Shown piece after piece: positions 1-11,146 of a stretch of 64,000 nucleotides of DNA. The translations under genes and the position numbers were made by a program. The stretch is from positions 920,412-984,411 of the forward strand of contig NZ_OZ026465.1 of assembly GCF_964019845.1 (NCBI RefSeq), in the 5' to 3' direction. Position 1 is the stretch's first letter. Every line of letters starts with the position of its first letter. This DNA comes from Spiroplasma endosymbiont of Labia minor (lineage in GTDB: Bacteria > Bacillota_I > Bacilli_A > Mycoplasmatales > Mycoplasmataceae). Below the pieces are notes generated by a model that ran no database searches, was not told the origin of the DNA, and saw nothing but the letters and a program-made list of their open reading frames with translations.

Positions 1-105
1 TTAAGCAATAATTAGTATTTATTAAAAAACTAATAATTTTATACAATTTTTTTTCAGCAAATAAATTATAAAACAAAATAAACATATTTTCAATTATGAA
101 TTAAT

Positions 106-132
106 AAAAACACCAATAATGGTGTTTTTTTA
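106..132 (-). terminator. rho-independent terminator of rplK-rplA
   Basis: An AACACC stem pairs with GGTGTT across an AATAAT loop, flanked by A-runs on the left and T-runs on the right. It lies 4 bases beyond the rplA stop codon, so it should end the L11-L1 transcript. Confidence 0.8.
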
Positions 133-136
133 AATT

Positions 137-823
137 TTAGTTTTCTATTAATACTTTAATTCCTGGCCCCATTGTTGTTGAAATAGCAATATTTTTAATA
201 TACGCTCCTTTAACAGCTTGAGGTTTAGCTTTTTTAATTGCATCTAAAATAGCCAAATAATTTTCATGTAATTTTTCAACCGCAAATGAAGCTTTACCTA
301 AAATTGCATGTACATTTCCTTCTTTATCAGTTTTGTATTCAATTTTACCTTTTTTGATTTCTTCTAATGCTTTTACAACATCTGTTGTCACTGTTCCTGT
401 TTTAGGGTTTGGCATTAATCCTTTAGGTCCCAAAATTTTACCAATTTTACCTAGTTCAGCCATCATTTCTGGTGTAGCTACGATGACATCAAAATCAAAT
501 CAATTTTCTTTTTGAATTTTATTAATAATATCTGTATCTCCAACAAAGTCTGCACCAGCAGTTTTAGCATCTGCGGCTTTAATTTTAGTTAAAACCAGAA
601 CTTTTTGTTTTTTGCCTGTTCCGGCAGGTAAAACAAGCGCCCCGCGAATTTGTTGATCTGCATGTCTTGGATCAACATTTAAATTAAACGCAATTTCAAC
701 TGTAGAATCAAATTTAGTTACTGATGATTCTTTTGCAAGATTTAATGCATTTAATGCTGGATGAGCAGTTTTGCGATCAATTTTAGAAGCAGCAGTTTTA
801 TATTTCTTCCCAAATTTTGGCAT
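137..823 (-). CDS. rplA: 50S ribosomal protein L1
   Basis: L1 binds 23S rRNA at the L1 stalk, helps release E-site tRNA, and in many bacteria represses its own operon. The frame is 228 aa, normal for the family, and starts [11 protein letters not shown]. It is continuous only if the TGA at 500-502 is read as Trp (FDW). The conserved [18 protein letters not shown] signature is present just after that codon. The ATG overlaps the rplK stop by one base (TAATG), so translation is coupled. The family assignment is certain. Confidence 0.98.
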
Positions 824-1248
824 TACTCTTTGCCTCCATTTGTTACTTTGATTCCCATATTTTTTGCAGTTCCTTCAATTATACGCATTGCAGCTTCTAT
901 AGTATTTGCATTTAAATCTTCCATTTTATATTCTGCAATTTCTCTTATTTTATCTTCAGAAATGGTTGCAACTGTTTCAGACCCAGTTTTTTTAGCACCC
1001 TTTTCAATTCCGGCAGCTTTTTTCAATAAAAAAGCTGCTGGTGTAGTTTTTAATACAAAATCAAACGATTTATCATCGTATGCTGTGATCACAACAGGAA
1101 CTACAGTTCCAGCACGATCTTTGGTGGCATCATTAAATTGTTGTGTAAACTGAGGCATGTTAATTCCTAACGACGCCAATTCAGCTCCCGGTTTAGCTTG
1201 CATAGCCATAAATTCTAACTTTGCAATACGTGTGATTCTTTTAGCCAC
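823..1248 (-). CDS. rplK: 50S ribosomal protein L11
   Basis: L11 forms the base of the GTPase-associated centre of the large subunit. The product is 141 aa with a Pro/Gly-rich N-terminal half ([17 protein letters not shown]) and a C-terminal rRNA-binding half ([13 protein letters not shown]). I chose the GTG at 1246-1248 (protein [13 protein letters not shown]) rather than the GTG three codons upstream. An AGGAGG lies 8 bases before the chosen GTG, whereas the upstream one overlaps the ribosome-binding site. It is the first gene of the L11-L1 operon. In place of a long spacer, its leader carries the hairpin described at 1278-1322. Confidence 0.97.
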   Translation of the reverse strand: MAKRITRIAKLEFMAMQAKPGAELASLGINMPQFTQQFNDATKDRAGTVVPVVITAYDDKSFDFVLKTTPAAFLLKKAAGIEKGAKKTGSETVATISEDKIREIAEYKMEDLNANTIEAAMRIIEGTAKNMGIKVTNGGKE

Positions 1249-1277
1249 GGGCAACACCTCCTAGTAATTGTTCTCGC

Positions 1278-1322
1278 TGTGGTTCAAACGATAAGTAATT
1301 ATATAAATACTTATCTGCCACA
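1278..1322 (-). promoter_or_regulatory. rplK leader hairpin, candidate L1 autoregulatory site
   Basis: On the mRNA strand the leader folds as an outer stem TGTGG/CCACA and an inner 8-bp stem GATAAGTA/TACTTATC. The two are joined by a strongly asymmetric internal loop (CA on one side, GTTTGAA on the other). L1 of other bacteria represses the L11-L1 operon by binding a leader that mimics its 23S rRNA site, two helices around an asymmetric loop, and the E. coli 23S site also contains a TTTGAA run. The element lies between the promoter and the ribosome-binding site. The function is inferred. Confidence 0.6.
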
Positions 1323-1341
1323 ATAAAAATCAGCCTCTATG

Positions 1342-1371
1342 AGTATATCAAAAAAAATAAAAATAAAACAA
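1342..1371 (-). promoter_or_regulatory. promoter of rplK-rplA
   Basis: On the minus strand a TTGTTT -35 (1366-1371) and a TATACT -10 (1342-1347) are 18 bases apart. Transcription would start near 1335 and give a leader of about 85 nt that contains the hairpin. Confidence 0.6.
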
Positions 1372-1386
1372 TTTTTATTTATGTTT

Positions 1387-1395
1387 TGTTATAAT
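1387..1395 (+). promoter_or_regulatory. extended -10 promoter of tRNA-His
   Basis: TGTTATAAT is an extended -10 element 38 bases upstream of the tRNA. No good -35 is visible. The expected start is near 1402. Confidence 0.55.
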
Positions 1396-1432
1396 AAATT
1401 ATGTCTTATTATTTTAATAAGTGCAAAAATAT

Positions 1433-1509
1433 GGCGTATATGGTGAAGTGGTTAACACTCTAGGTTGTGGTCCTAGCATGCGTGGGTTCGATTCCCATTA
1501 TACGCCCCA
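1433..1509 (+). tRNA. tRNA-His (GTG)
   Basis: A complete cloverleaf can be drawn. The acceptor GCGTATA pairs with TATACGC, the anticodon stem CTAGG pairs with CCTAG around the loop TTGTGGT (anticodon GTG), and the T arm carries GGTTCGATTCC. The extra 5' G pairs with discriminator C73, the identity element specific to tRNA-His. CCA is encoded. Confidence 0.97.
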
Positions 1510-1523
1510 TTTTAAAAACAAAC

Positions 1524-1550
1524 GGTGTTCATTTGAACACCTTTTATTTT
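1524..1550 (+). terminator. terminator of tRNA-His
   Basis: A 7-bp GGTGTTC/GAACACC stem with an ATTT loop is followed by a T-rich tail. A weaker AAAGCG/CGCTTT hairpin follows at about 1559-1578. The rest of the interval to 1716 shows nothing I can name. Confidence 0.8.
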
Positions 1551-1716
1551 CGACAAAAAAAGCGCCCAACGACGCTTTGCTGAGTTGCTTGCAAAAATGC
1601 AAATTAAACCAAAAGGTACACACTCACTAATATAATACCATTTTTATCAGTAAAAATAAACAGTAAAAGATTAATTGAACAAAAAAATAAAAATATTCAT
1701 CAAAAAATATGTATGT

Positions 1717-2076
1717 CTATTTCATGTAAGCAAATATCCACATTTCTGCAATAAAAATTTTTGTAGGTTCTAGCTTCACAGTGTCATCAACAACTGACAA
1801 TTGAATTGTTTCTGCTTTTTCATTAAAACTTATATTGACATTTTCACTTTCACTAGTAAATCTGAATGGCAAAAAATCTTTAATTCTATCAAAATTAAGA
1901 ATTTTATATAAAACGCTATCTTGTTCATCAATTTTTATATTAACTTCCATAATATCTCCAGCATACAAGTTTATATCATTTGATTCACCTGTGTTATTAT
2001 CACTACAAGAAACTAATGTAATTCCTGATGGAATAATAAAACCAATAACCCCAAATAAACTTAATAATTTTTTCAT
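1717..2076 (-). CDS. small putative lipoprotein
   Basis: The 119-aa product has a lipoprotein signal: MKK, a hydrophobic stretch, then LVSC with Cys at about residue 24. The cysteine would be lipidated and the rest exposed outside the cell. The mature part starts Ser/Asn/Asp-rich (SDNNTGES), typical of spiroplasma surface lipoproteins, and has no domain I recognise. An AAGGAGAG site precedes the ATG. It stands alone between the tRNA-His terminator and the unknown gene at 2186. The function is unknown. Confidence 0.75.
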   Translation of the reverse strand: MKKLLSLFGVIGFIIPSGITLVSCSDNNTGESNDINLYAGDIMEVNIKIDEQDSVLYKILNFDRIKDFLPFRFTSESENVNISFNEKAETIQLSVVDDTVKLEPTKIFIAEMWIFAYMK

Positions 2077-2185
2077 AATATCACTCTCCTTATTTTTTAA
2101 AAATGCATAGGTGAATTATAACATTATTGAAATTATTTAGATAATTGTCTTACTATAAAAAACATTAAAAATAAATTTACAAAAA

Positions 2186-4174
2186 TTATTCTTCATTATT
2201 TTGTTTTTTGTTTTGTTTCATTCTATTTTTAATTTCTTTTAATCTATTTTTCATATCTGATTTTTTTTCTGAGTCATCACTAAATTGGCCTTCAACATTT
2301 TGAATTTGAACACCCGCATGTCTAATTGGATCTGATTTAATATCTGAAATAGCAGAACTTAATAAATCTGCCTCGTTAGAATTGAAATTTTTACGTAATG
2401 GTCTATTAAAACCAATAACTTCTGCGTTCATTAGTGATGATGGTAGTTTAATTTGTCCTGGTTGTTTTGACAGTTGATTTGAATCAAAGCTTTCACCACG
2501 TAAATGAGCCATTCTAGCTTTTGCAGAGTCTATCATCGCTTGTGCTTGTGCATCTTTAATTATTTCAACTTTTTGTTGATTTATTTTATTTAAGTTTATT
2601 TCTTTAAGTTTATCACCAAATTTTTTGTGTTCATTTTCTCAAAACATTTCATTAATTAAAACATCATCTCTTTTATCATTTATATTTAATTTAACTTGTT
2701 GATTTAGATCAATTGGTGTTGCGGGTTTTTCTGGATTTTCAAGAATTTGTGAATTAAAGTCTGTTACAACATCTGAAATAATATCTTTAATGTCGCTAAT
2801 CATTGAATTAGGTATAAAATGACCTTTATGAGCTTGTTCATTTCTAACTGCATCAAAATTTTCTAAAGCATCAGTTTCTTTAATTAATTCATTGCTGTAT
2901 GTTGAAACTTCTATCGAACCTTCAAAAGAAAGTGGTTTTTGTGATTTCAAAGACTGATTTTTCTCATACGCAAGTTCCTTGAGCGCTTTTTTCAATGATT
3001 TATTTTTAGAAATGAAATTAGTTGTATCTGGTTGTCTAAATAAGGTACGCAAATCTTTTTTAATAACAAAATTAAAAATCTCAAATAAATTAGATCTAAA
3101 TCCACCGTATAAATTAAATTGTGCAAAAACATCATTTACCATATCTAAATCATTTGATAGATCTTTTAATTTTGTCAAATAATATACTTCAAATTGCATA
3201 GCTGTAATATCATCGTCTTGAAAAGGAAATTCCATTAATGCTGGAATAATCTCTGATGCTGTTCAAATTAAATAGTGTCTTAAAATCGGAGAATTAATAT
3301 CTGGTTCATACGATTCTATTCTATTCATAAAATATTCATGCGAAGCAATAGATACTGACATTCAATTTCTCTGTAACAAAATTGATTCTTGAGAAGCTTT
3401 ATAATGTAATTCTAGATATTGTGATGTAAAAATTCCATATTCATAAATAAATTCATTTCTTAATGAAGTTTTTCATTTTGTATCAACAGAGTCCAAAAAA
3501 AATGCAGAATTAGCAACATATATACGTCAAATTTGCTCTATAAACATCATTTTTGTTTTTTCATCTTCATATCCATCAAGTAGCATTTCAAATTGCTCAA
3601 TTTCATTTGAAATAATATGTTGAAATTTAATTAAATATCAACGCAAAATTTGTCAAGATAATTCTATTTCACCATTTATTGCCAAAAATTTAGAAGTTGA
3701 ATAAATCCCATGTATCATATTTGGCATATTATAAATTGAAAACATGCCATCAATATTTTCTTTCATATATCAAATAAATTGTCTGCTTCATCTGGTTTTC
3801 AAATTGTCAACTCTGCGATCTCGCAAGAAAAACAAAAACGATTCTTTTAAATTTTCAATAGTTTCTTGGATATCTTGCAGTCAGGGAATATATCTACCTT
3901 CCAGAATATATTTGTTTACAAAAATTTCAGGATCTAAAAAACGTTTCAAATTTTTTACTTCTGAAGGAAAATAAACCATATGAACCAAATTGTAAACAGA
4001 TGTTCATAATGTGAAAAATCTATCAGCATTCATTGACTCTTTATTTGATTTAGCTGACTCAAATAACTTATTTCATTTCTCTAAAACACGAATTTCCATT
4101 TCGTTTTGCAATGATTCATAGGTATTTGGCATTACATTTTTGGGATTAGTTTTATTTTGTTTTTTTTCACTCAT
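2186..4174 (-). CDS. large conserved-looking hypothetical protein
   Basis: The 662-aa frame is continuous with TGA as Trp and starts MSEKKQNKTNPK. I do not recognise the family. It has no signal peptide or clear membrane segment. The first two thirds are rich in aromatic residues (many Trp, Tyr, Phe) and look globular and helical. The last 150 residues are charged, and the tail (MKNRLKEIKNRMKQNKKQ) is likely an exposed coiled coil or basic tail. It is divergent from the 359-aa gene at 4257 across only 82 bases, so the two may be co-controlled. Real coding is supported by the length of the open frame and consistent codon use. Confidence 0.85.
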
Positions 4175-4256
4175 AAAATTACCTACTTAAAAGAACTTAT
4201 TATGTTTATGATAACATTAAATTAATTAAACTTAAATTAAAAGAAGGAACTAATTT

Positions 4257-5336
4257 ATGGATATACGCGGATGATCTGATACAAGAGAACAAAATTTTTT
4301 AAATTGGTGTGACTTTTGTCAATCAAAGATAATGCAAAAGAAAAATATTGCATCATTCAATAATCAAGCAACAACTATATATAGTGATCAAATTTTAAAT
4401 ATCATTAAGAAAAATAAATCAATTACTGTAATGAATTTATTTGAGTCACTACCTAATAATTTATTGATTAACAAGAATACAAAAAACGAATTAATAGCAT
4501 TAGCTAAAATTGGCTCTATCAAAATTGGTTCCAATATAAATTCACTTAATGAAAATGCGCAAGAATATTATTTAGAATTTCAGACATTAAAAAAAGAAAC
4601 AAGTCAAAAAGAAATAATTGTAAAGACAAATGTAGAAAAAGTTTTGGATAATCAATTTGAATATGACGGACCAAAGCATATATTCAATAATATAGAAAAA
4701 ATACCGACTAATGTTCCAGTCATGCGTAATGGTGACGCTTTGAACAATACAAAAAAAAGTAGACCGAAAGCAAATAAAAATTTAATCAATAAACTAAAAG
4801 ATAAACTTGAAATTAAACATACAATAAATCAAACAGAATATATAAACGATGTTAATGTTAAACCGATACAAATGCCAGTAAAAGAAATCCCAATAGTGAT
4901 TGAAGAAAAATACGACGATCCAATAATAACTGAAAAAATTGTTTTTAAAAATTTAGACGTAATTGATTTTGTAAATTCTTTAGAATTACTAGAAAAATAT
5001 TATATTCTGGAATTTTTAAAAAGTGCAATTAAAAAGGAGCAAAATAAATTGGCAATTTTTAATTTACAAAATGAAATTATAAAAAATACAAATATTCAGT
5101 GAGAAAAAGAACGAAATAATTGACGAGCTCCTAAACCATCTACATTGAAAATGTTTTTTTATTACTTATCTTATATAATACTAATTGGTTTATTAATTCC
5201 AAATCCAAATAAAAAAAATCCAATCAAAAAAAGAGCAAAAATTATTTGAAAAGAAAATTTGAAAAAAAGCGGTAATTATGAAGACGCTAAAAATAAAATT
5301 CTCACAAAATATAATAAACTAAGTGAATTTATATAA
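4257..5336 (+). CDS. hypothetical protein with one C-terminal membrane segment
   Basis: The 359-aa product starts at ATG 4257 behind AAGAAGGA. Reading from the later ATG at 4332 would drop a Cys/Trp-rich start (MDIRGWSD, NWCDFC). Residues 20-90 look like a small helical domain. The middle is lysine- and asparagine-rich and probably disordered. Residues about 296-316 are hydrophobic (YYLSYIILIGLLIP) and are followed by a Lys-rich tail, fitting a tail-proximal anchor with a cytoplasmic N-terminus. No family is recognised. It is transcribed divergently from the 662-aa unknown gene and ends at a bidirectional terminator. Confidence 0.8.
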
Positions 5337-5338
5337 AT

Positions 5339-5374
5339 AAAAAGTTGACACTCTATATTAGTTGTCAACTTTTT
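5339..5374. terminator. bidirectional terminator
   Basis: GTTGACA pairs with TGTCAAC around a 12-base loop. Five A precede and five T follow, so it can serve the plus-strand 359-aa gene and the convergent permease gene. Confidence 0.8.
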
Positions 5375-5380
5375 ATTTAA

Positions 5381-8300
5381 TTATTTTTCAAATTGTAATG
5401 CTACAATTGGTTTTATTTTTTTAATACTTACCCATCCAATTGAGGTTGTAAATGTATAAATCACTAATAGAATACCAAATACAGCGAATGGATATCATCA
5501 GTAATAATTAACAGGTAAAACTCAACTTGAATTCATTGCGAGTAAATTGCCCATTCCTAAAACTGTAAATCAAGAAACAACAAATCCAATTATAAACGAT
5601 ATTATTATTCCGACAAGATACATACCAATAATTTGTGTCACAATATATACGTCTGTATAACCTAATATTTTCATTGTTGCTATAAATTGTGCATTTTCTT
5701 TAATAATTATGTTTGTTGTAAGCATAATTATTGTAAGTGAAACAATTAACGCGATAATTAAAAACATAATAATAACCATATTAACAATATCTGTAATTTG
5801 TTCTAAAATTTGTCTTGCTTGTGTTATTGGATACAATAAGGAAATAGCACCTTGACCAAATCCTTCTTGATATACTTGTTTTACAGTTCCGCCACTGCCA
5901 TCATCAACTTCATTATAACCACCATTTAATCCCATTGCAGAATAATCACCATACATTTGATTGGTGCTTATTACTTGATCAATGTCGTATGTTTCAGCAG
6001 ACAATGAATTTTTATAATTATAAATAGGATATGTTTTATTAAATAAATTTAATATTTTTTGTGCATCTACATTTCCAGTTGAACTTTTTTCAATCAAAGT
6101 ATCATAATCTGGATAATCACCTTCTAGGTTTACTATTGATGAAAATAATGGATTACCATCAGCATCTTCTAAATTGTAAGTTGTTGCATTTGCTAAAATG
6201 TTTTGTCATTGTTTTACAAAAAGATGTTTATAATCATATTTTTGTGTCTCATTATATTTTGTTAAAATATTTGCATTGTCATTAGATATTCATGCTTGTG
6301 GATTACCGTATGAATCTTGAACACCAACAATTTTGAACACTGCATTTTTATTAATTGATGTATATTTTATTTTACCATTCAACACATCATCATGAATTGG
6401 TAAGCTATTTGTAGATGTAATAGAACCAGCTGCAGAAATGCCACTTCCACCTACTTTTGCATTAGTTACACCAGAAACCAATGCATCTGTATAATTACCA
6501 TTAATTGAATAATAATCCATTGCAGATTCTGGTATATATGATGTAGAAACCATATTTTTATTATCAAATCCAATTGCTGTATCTAAATCATTTATAGTTG
6601 TAAAATCATCTGTCAATTGTGAAGAATGTCATTCATTTAAAGTATCATCATATTTTTGAATTTCATTATAATAATAGTCAATGTCAATTGAATCTCCAAT
6701 TTTTTTAGAAGTTTGTTTTTGAACAGTTTTATTAATAATTATTGGAATTACATTACTTAAATCTTTTTCAAACAAATTATTTGATAAACCATTAAAATCA
6801 ACTGTTTTTTGATTTTCATCTATTCCATATATTTTAACTGATCTTTCTGATCCATTTGATAAATTATATGAAGCATTTAACATTGTTCCTAAATCATCTA
6901 TTGTTTGATCATATGGAGAAACATTAAATGACAATGAATATTGATTATTAAATAGCATTGCATTTTTTAATTTTTGTTGCACAAAATATGGAGCACGAGA
7001 ATAAGCTGTGTTTAATAATATTGTTCCGATTTTTTTATAAGTCGTACCTCAAAATCACCTTAATATTTGTGTTGTAATATTTTTTACATCCTCAGTATCA
7101 ATATATGTTGATGCATCTATTTTATTAATATCTATTTCGCTATCAGATCTATCATGGAAAGTAAAATTAGATTCTATACCATTTTCATTTGTTTCAATAG
7201 ATATTTTTTGCAAATATGGATCAGTTATTCAATCTTTATTTGGCAAGTATGTTCCTAAGTCTGATGCAATTTTATCTGCAGTAACTGTGGTTGTAGTATC
7301 TGCATAATCAAATAACGGAATTCCATTTGAGTAATTTTTATAAAAAGCTAATAAAATTGCAAAGTAACTATGTTCATTTGTTTCTGATGAAAGATTATTT
7401 AATAAATCCACATAATCTGGTCATTGTTTTGCAAGTGTTCCAATTGCTAATGATCCTCCCAAAACAGAATTTAAATTTCTTAAAAATTCAATAGATAAAG
7501 TTTTTCATCCCATATATGCTAGTTTAGATCAACTCGAACCCATAGCATCATTTGTTGGTATATCGTATGAATAAAAATCGCTACTTAAATTACCAGACAT
7601 AATTGCATTTACAATTTTATTTACATCAAATACTTCAATGCTTGAAGGATCTGAATTGTAAGGTAAAGCTGAAATTGCATCAACTGTATATGCGCTTGAT
7701 CCTTTAAGTTCAGATTTTTGTATAACAGCTACAGAATCTTTTCTTTTTTGATCAGCATCCAAATAACCTCAACCATCATTGGCTGCATTATTGACTTGGT
7801 AATTTGGATTATATGTTCTTTGGAAAGTTAACGGATTATTTCATAACGGCGTTGTATATTCTACTGCATTTTTATAATCCAAACCAGTAAAATTTTGTTT
7901 AATATTATCTGACATCATTTTCGGTGCAATAATTGTTGCTGACATTAATACTGTTGCTAGAAAAATCGTTACTGTCATTCCCAATAATTTACCAAATGAT
8001 GATGAAATTAAAGCTGCTTGTAATTTAGCATTAAATCCTTTATGTGGCAATATTTTTTTGATTTTAAGAGCAAAACTTGATGCAGAATCATTTTGATAAC
8101 TACCTTTTAATAACACAAGTGGACTGTGTCTTATATTAAAGTAAGCCGTAGAAAATGCAATTATTGTCATAATCAGAAATGTAAATAATATTGAACTCAC
8201 AAAAGATCAAATATTAAAACTAATTGAACCAAAATGAATATTAAAATATCCTTGAAAACCAAACAGGACAAGTTGTCCAATTCCCAATGAAATGGAATAA

Positions 8301-9634
8301 CCCAAAATACAACCTATTCCAGATGTCACCAGTGGAATTGCAATAAAGTTAGAAACAACTTCTCTTTTTTTGTATCCCAATGCTTTCAAACAACCTATTT
8401 GTTTTTGCACAGATTCTACATATTTTTGAGTCATTAAAATAATTGTAGCTACAGATATTGCAACAACTATTAACAACAGCACATAAGATACTACATTGTA
8501 TGCTAAAGTCACCGTATGAAACATAGTAACTCGATTATTAAATGAATATTTTGAATCACCATTTGCAAACACAAAATTTGTATCTGTAAAAATTTGTGCA
8601 ATTTCTTTATATCTATTTTGCAACACTTCAATAAAATTTGAAGATTTATTTTGTGCTTTTAATGAATAATAAACTTCACGATCGCTATCAGAAGTTAAAG
8701 TTAAAATAGCATTACGTGGATTATATGATAATAATTCTTTTGTTTCTGAATTTTGGGAATCAAACCCAAAAACATTAGGTGCTAGATATGCAAGCAAATC
8801 CTTTTTGATATTTGGTAATGGTGTTGTTGCATCTATTATTGGCATAGCAAAATCTGCTGATTCTCCATAACCTATTACTTCAAATCATGAAGCATTTGCA
8901 TATTCTGTAGATGCAAATGCTTCATATCAATGTCTACCATTTAAACTTTGCGCTAAAGAATTGTTAATTTTTGAATCTGAGTTTACATTTAATTGGTCGC
9001 CATAAAATTCTGAATATGAATCTTTTTGAAGTCTGATAATATCTCCTATTTTAATATTATTTCTAATGGCAAATGAACCCTGTAAAATAACTTGATGTTT
9101 TGCTTGTTTTCAATCACTTGAAAAATAATTTCCCGAAAAAACATTTAATTTATCTACACTATTTGTGTCTATCAAATTATCTGCAGATAATTCTTGGGTT
9201 TTATTACCAAATTTTATTAAAGTTTTAATTAATAAACTTTGTGAATCTATTTTTAAATCACTAAAAGTTCTACCTTCAGTTCTAGTTCAATCAAAACTCA
9301 TTTCTTTTGATAAATAGTTAACCAATGCTTCTTGAAAAATTTCTTGGCTTGTTTCTCCATTAAGTTTACCAAAAATTTCTGTTTGTTCAGGTGTTGGATT
9401 ATTTTTTGAATCATAATTAATTCTGCTATTTCCTGAAATTTGAATTAAATCATCTCTTAGATTAGATGTTTCATTTAATCTGCCATTTGAAATTACAACA
9501 GCATTTGCTGTTGAAATCAACAATGAAATTATCAAAGAAACAAGTAAAATCAATGAAGATAAACCTATTATTTGATAAATATTCCTTATAGATGATTTAA
9601 AAGCATTTTTAATTAAAAGTCTAATTCCATGCAT
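5381..9634 (-). CDS. giant FtsX-like (MacB/LolE-type) membrane permease
   Basis: This single 1417-aa frame is interrupted in the standard code by many TGA codons. An N-terminal membrane segment (about residues 15-40) precedes an extracytoplasmic domain. A first FtsX-type core lies at about 370-570 (VVSYVLLLIVVAISVATIIL, then GCLKALGYKKREVV). A second large extracytoplasmic domain (about 570-1270) follows, then a second FtsX core at about 1280-1417 (MKILGYTDVYIV). The cytoplasmic K-(A/I)-LGY motif after a helix is the hallmark of FtsX permeases, which couple an ABC ATPase to lipoprotein export, toxin extrusion or envelope work. No ATPase is adjacent. It probably shares a transcript with the small membrane gene 38 bases upstream. 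Confidence 0.88.
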
Positions 9635-9672
9635 AAAATACCTCTCATTTTCTATTTTAGAAATTAAAAATA

Positions 9673-10356
9673 TTAAAATCTTTGTGGATTAGAAGATCTC
9701 TTTGATTCATTAATTATAAATTGAAGTTTAACAAATGAATCATTTAAATAAATATTTTTGTATTTTGTTATAGTAACTTTGATTTCTTCATTGTCAGTAT
9801 TTAAATCAAAATTATAGAAATCAGAAATCTCTAAATTAAAATTATCCTCTTCAAAAAATCAAAAAATATCATTTTCTACTTCTAAAGGCATGATTTTTTT
9901 GATTACTTTTTTATAAATTACATATATCGAGATAGTTAGAATGAATACAAATAATCATATAATCACACAAAAAATTAAAATAACTCAAAATAGTGTATAA
10001 GTAAATAAATTTATTTTTATAAGTTCTTCTACTGCAATTTTAAAAGAAATTATTAAGAACGGAAGCGAATTAATTGAAATAAAAATTAAATCTTTAGAAA
10101 TTTTAAAAGATAAAAATTTTTGTCTTCTTTTTTTAACTGATGTACCTTTTCATTTTTGTAAAAAAGTAACAAAAGTTGCAAATATGAAAAGTAATATTAT
10201 TATTGAAAAAATTATATTAATAAAAGCTGAAGCAGAAAAGGCAATACTAATATTTTCTGGTGTGTCAAATTTAAATAATTCTATCAATAATAAACAGGCG
10301 TTTGCAAGTATTAAAATTAAATAAATTAGACGAATTGAAAGTATTTTTTTATTCAT
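9673..10356 (-). CDS. membrane protein with four predicted helices
   Basis: The 227-aa product starts at ATG 10356 after AAGGAG. Two hydrophobic pairs are visible, at about residues 8-27 and 40-66, and again at about 85-105 and 115-140. A soluble acidic C-terminal region of about 80 residues follows. The family is not recognised. Its position as first gene before the giant permease, with a 38-base gap and no terminator, suggests co-transcription and perhaps a shared membrane complex. Confidence 0.8.
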
Positions 10357-10475
10357 ACCACAGCTATCTCCTTTTATTCATTTTAATTTCTTTCATAATT
10401 TGCGGATTGTATTCCTGAATTATTATACCATTTTAAACTATTAAACAAAAATTGCAAATCTCTTTACTTCAAAAT

Positions 10476-10484
10476 TGATATAAT
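10476..10484 (+). promoter_or_regulatory. extended -10 promoter of the azoreductase-like gene
   Basis: TGATATAAT lies 19 bases before the start codon, so the leader is only about a dozen bases yet still holds AGGAGGAA. A divergent ATTATA (-10 on the minus strand, 10422-10427) serves the membrane gene at 9673. Confidence 0.6.
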
Positions 10485-10503
10485 TAATTTAGGAGGAAAA
10501 ACA

Positions 10504-11103
10504 ATGAGTAAAATATTAGTATTACACGCTACCCTTTCTGAAAAAGAAAAATCATATTCTTTTGCAGCTTTAGAAAAATTTATTGAAATTTATAAAAAGA
10601 AAAATCCTAACGATGAATTTACAATCATCGATCTTGAGGAAGAAAAAATGGCAAAAACTTCATTAACTAGAGAAAATTTAGCAAATTACTGAAACGATAT
10701 TGATTCAGATAAATATATTAATCAATTAAAATCAGTTGATAAATTAATAATTGCTTGTGCAATGAATAATTTCACCATAACTACTGCAATGAAAAATTAT
10801 ATTGACAGAACATTTGTTTCAAATAAAGTATTTACATATAAATATCAAACAAAAGGTGCTTCAAAAGGATTGCTTGATCATTTGACAGTACAAATTATTG
10901 CAGCGCAAGGTGCACCAAAAGGTTGATATCCTTGAGGAGATATTACAGCTTATTTAAAAGGAACTTGAGAATTTGCCGGAGCAAAAGTAAAAGAGCCAAT
11001 TATGATAGGTGGAACTAAAGTAGAACCTTTAAAAGATATGTCGACAAAAGAGGCAATCAATACCTTTACTAAAGAATTAACTGCAAAGGCAGAGGAATTC
11101 TAA
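10504..11103 (+). CDS. FMN-dependent NADH-azoreductase / flavodoxin-fold quinone reductase
   Basis: The 199-aa product is of normal length for the AzoR/AcpD family. These cytoplasmic FMN enzymes reduce quinones and azo compounds with NAD(P)H. Visible features are the N-terminal beta strand and phosphate-binding start (KILVLHATLSEKEKSYSF), the AMNNFTITTAMKNYIDR segment that packs on FMN, and the GAPKGWYPWGD loop near residue 140. The codons for the Trp residues there are TGA. The gene has its own promoter and a strong terminator. The natural substrate cannot be told from sequence. Confidence 0.88.
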
Positions 11104-11105
11104 TA

Positions 11106-11145
11106 AAAAATCTTGTTTAAGAATTATTCTTAAACAAGATTTTTT
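11106..11145. terminator. bidirectional terminator
   Basis: Two 19-base arms (ATCTTGTTTAAGAAT and its complement plus A/T runs) are separated by one base. It serves both the azoreductase-like gene and the convergent lipoprotein gene. Confidence 0.85.
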
Positions 11146-11146
11146 A

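Noticed and set aside
1..105. Inverted TTAGT/ACTAA near the window start
   Set aside because: Short, AT-only surroundings and no gene to assign it to; I see nothing else in this stretch.
333..515. Plus-strand frame inside rplA
   Set aside because: Antisense shadow of a certain ribosomal protein gene.
1421..1630. A 69-codon plus-strand frame
   Set aside because: It runs straight through the tRNA-His gene and its terminator.
5570..9634. Nine separate small membrane or hypothetical proteins in place of one permease
   Set aside because: All lie in the same frame and are separated only by TGA codons, which are Trp here.
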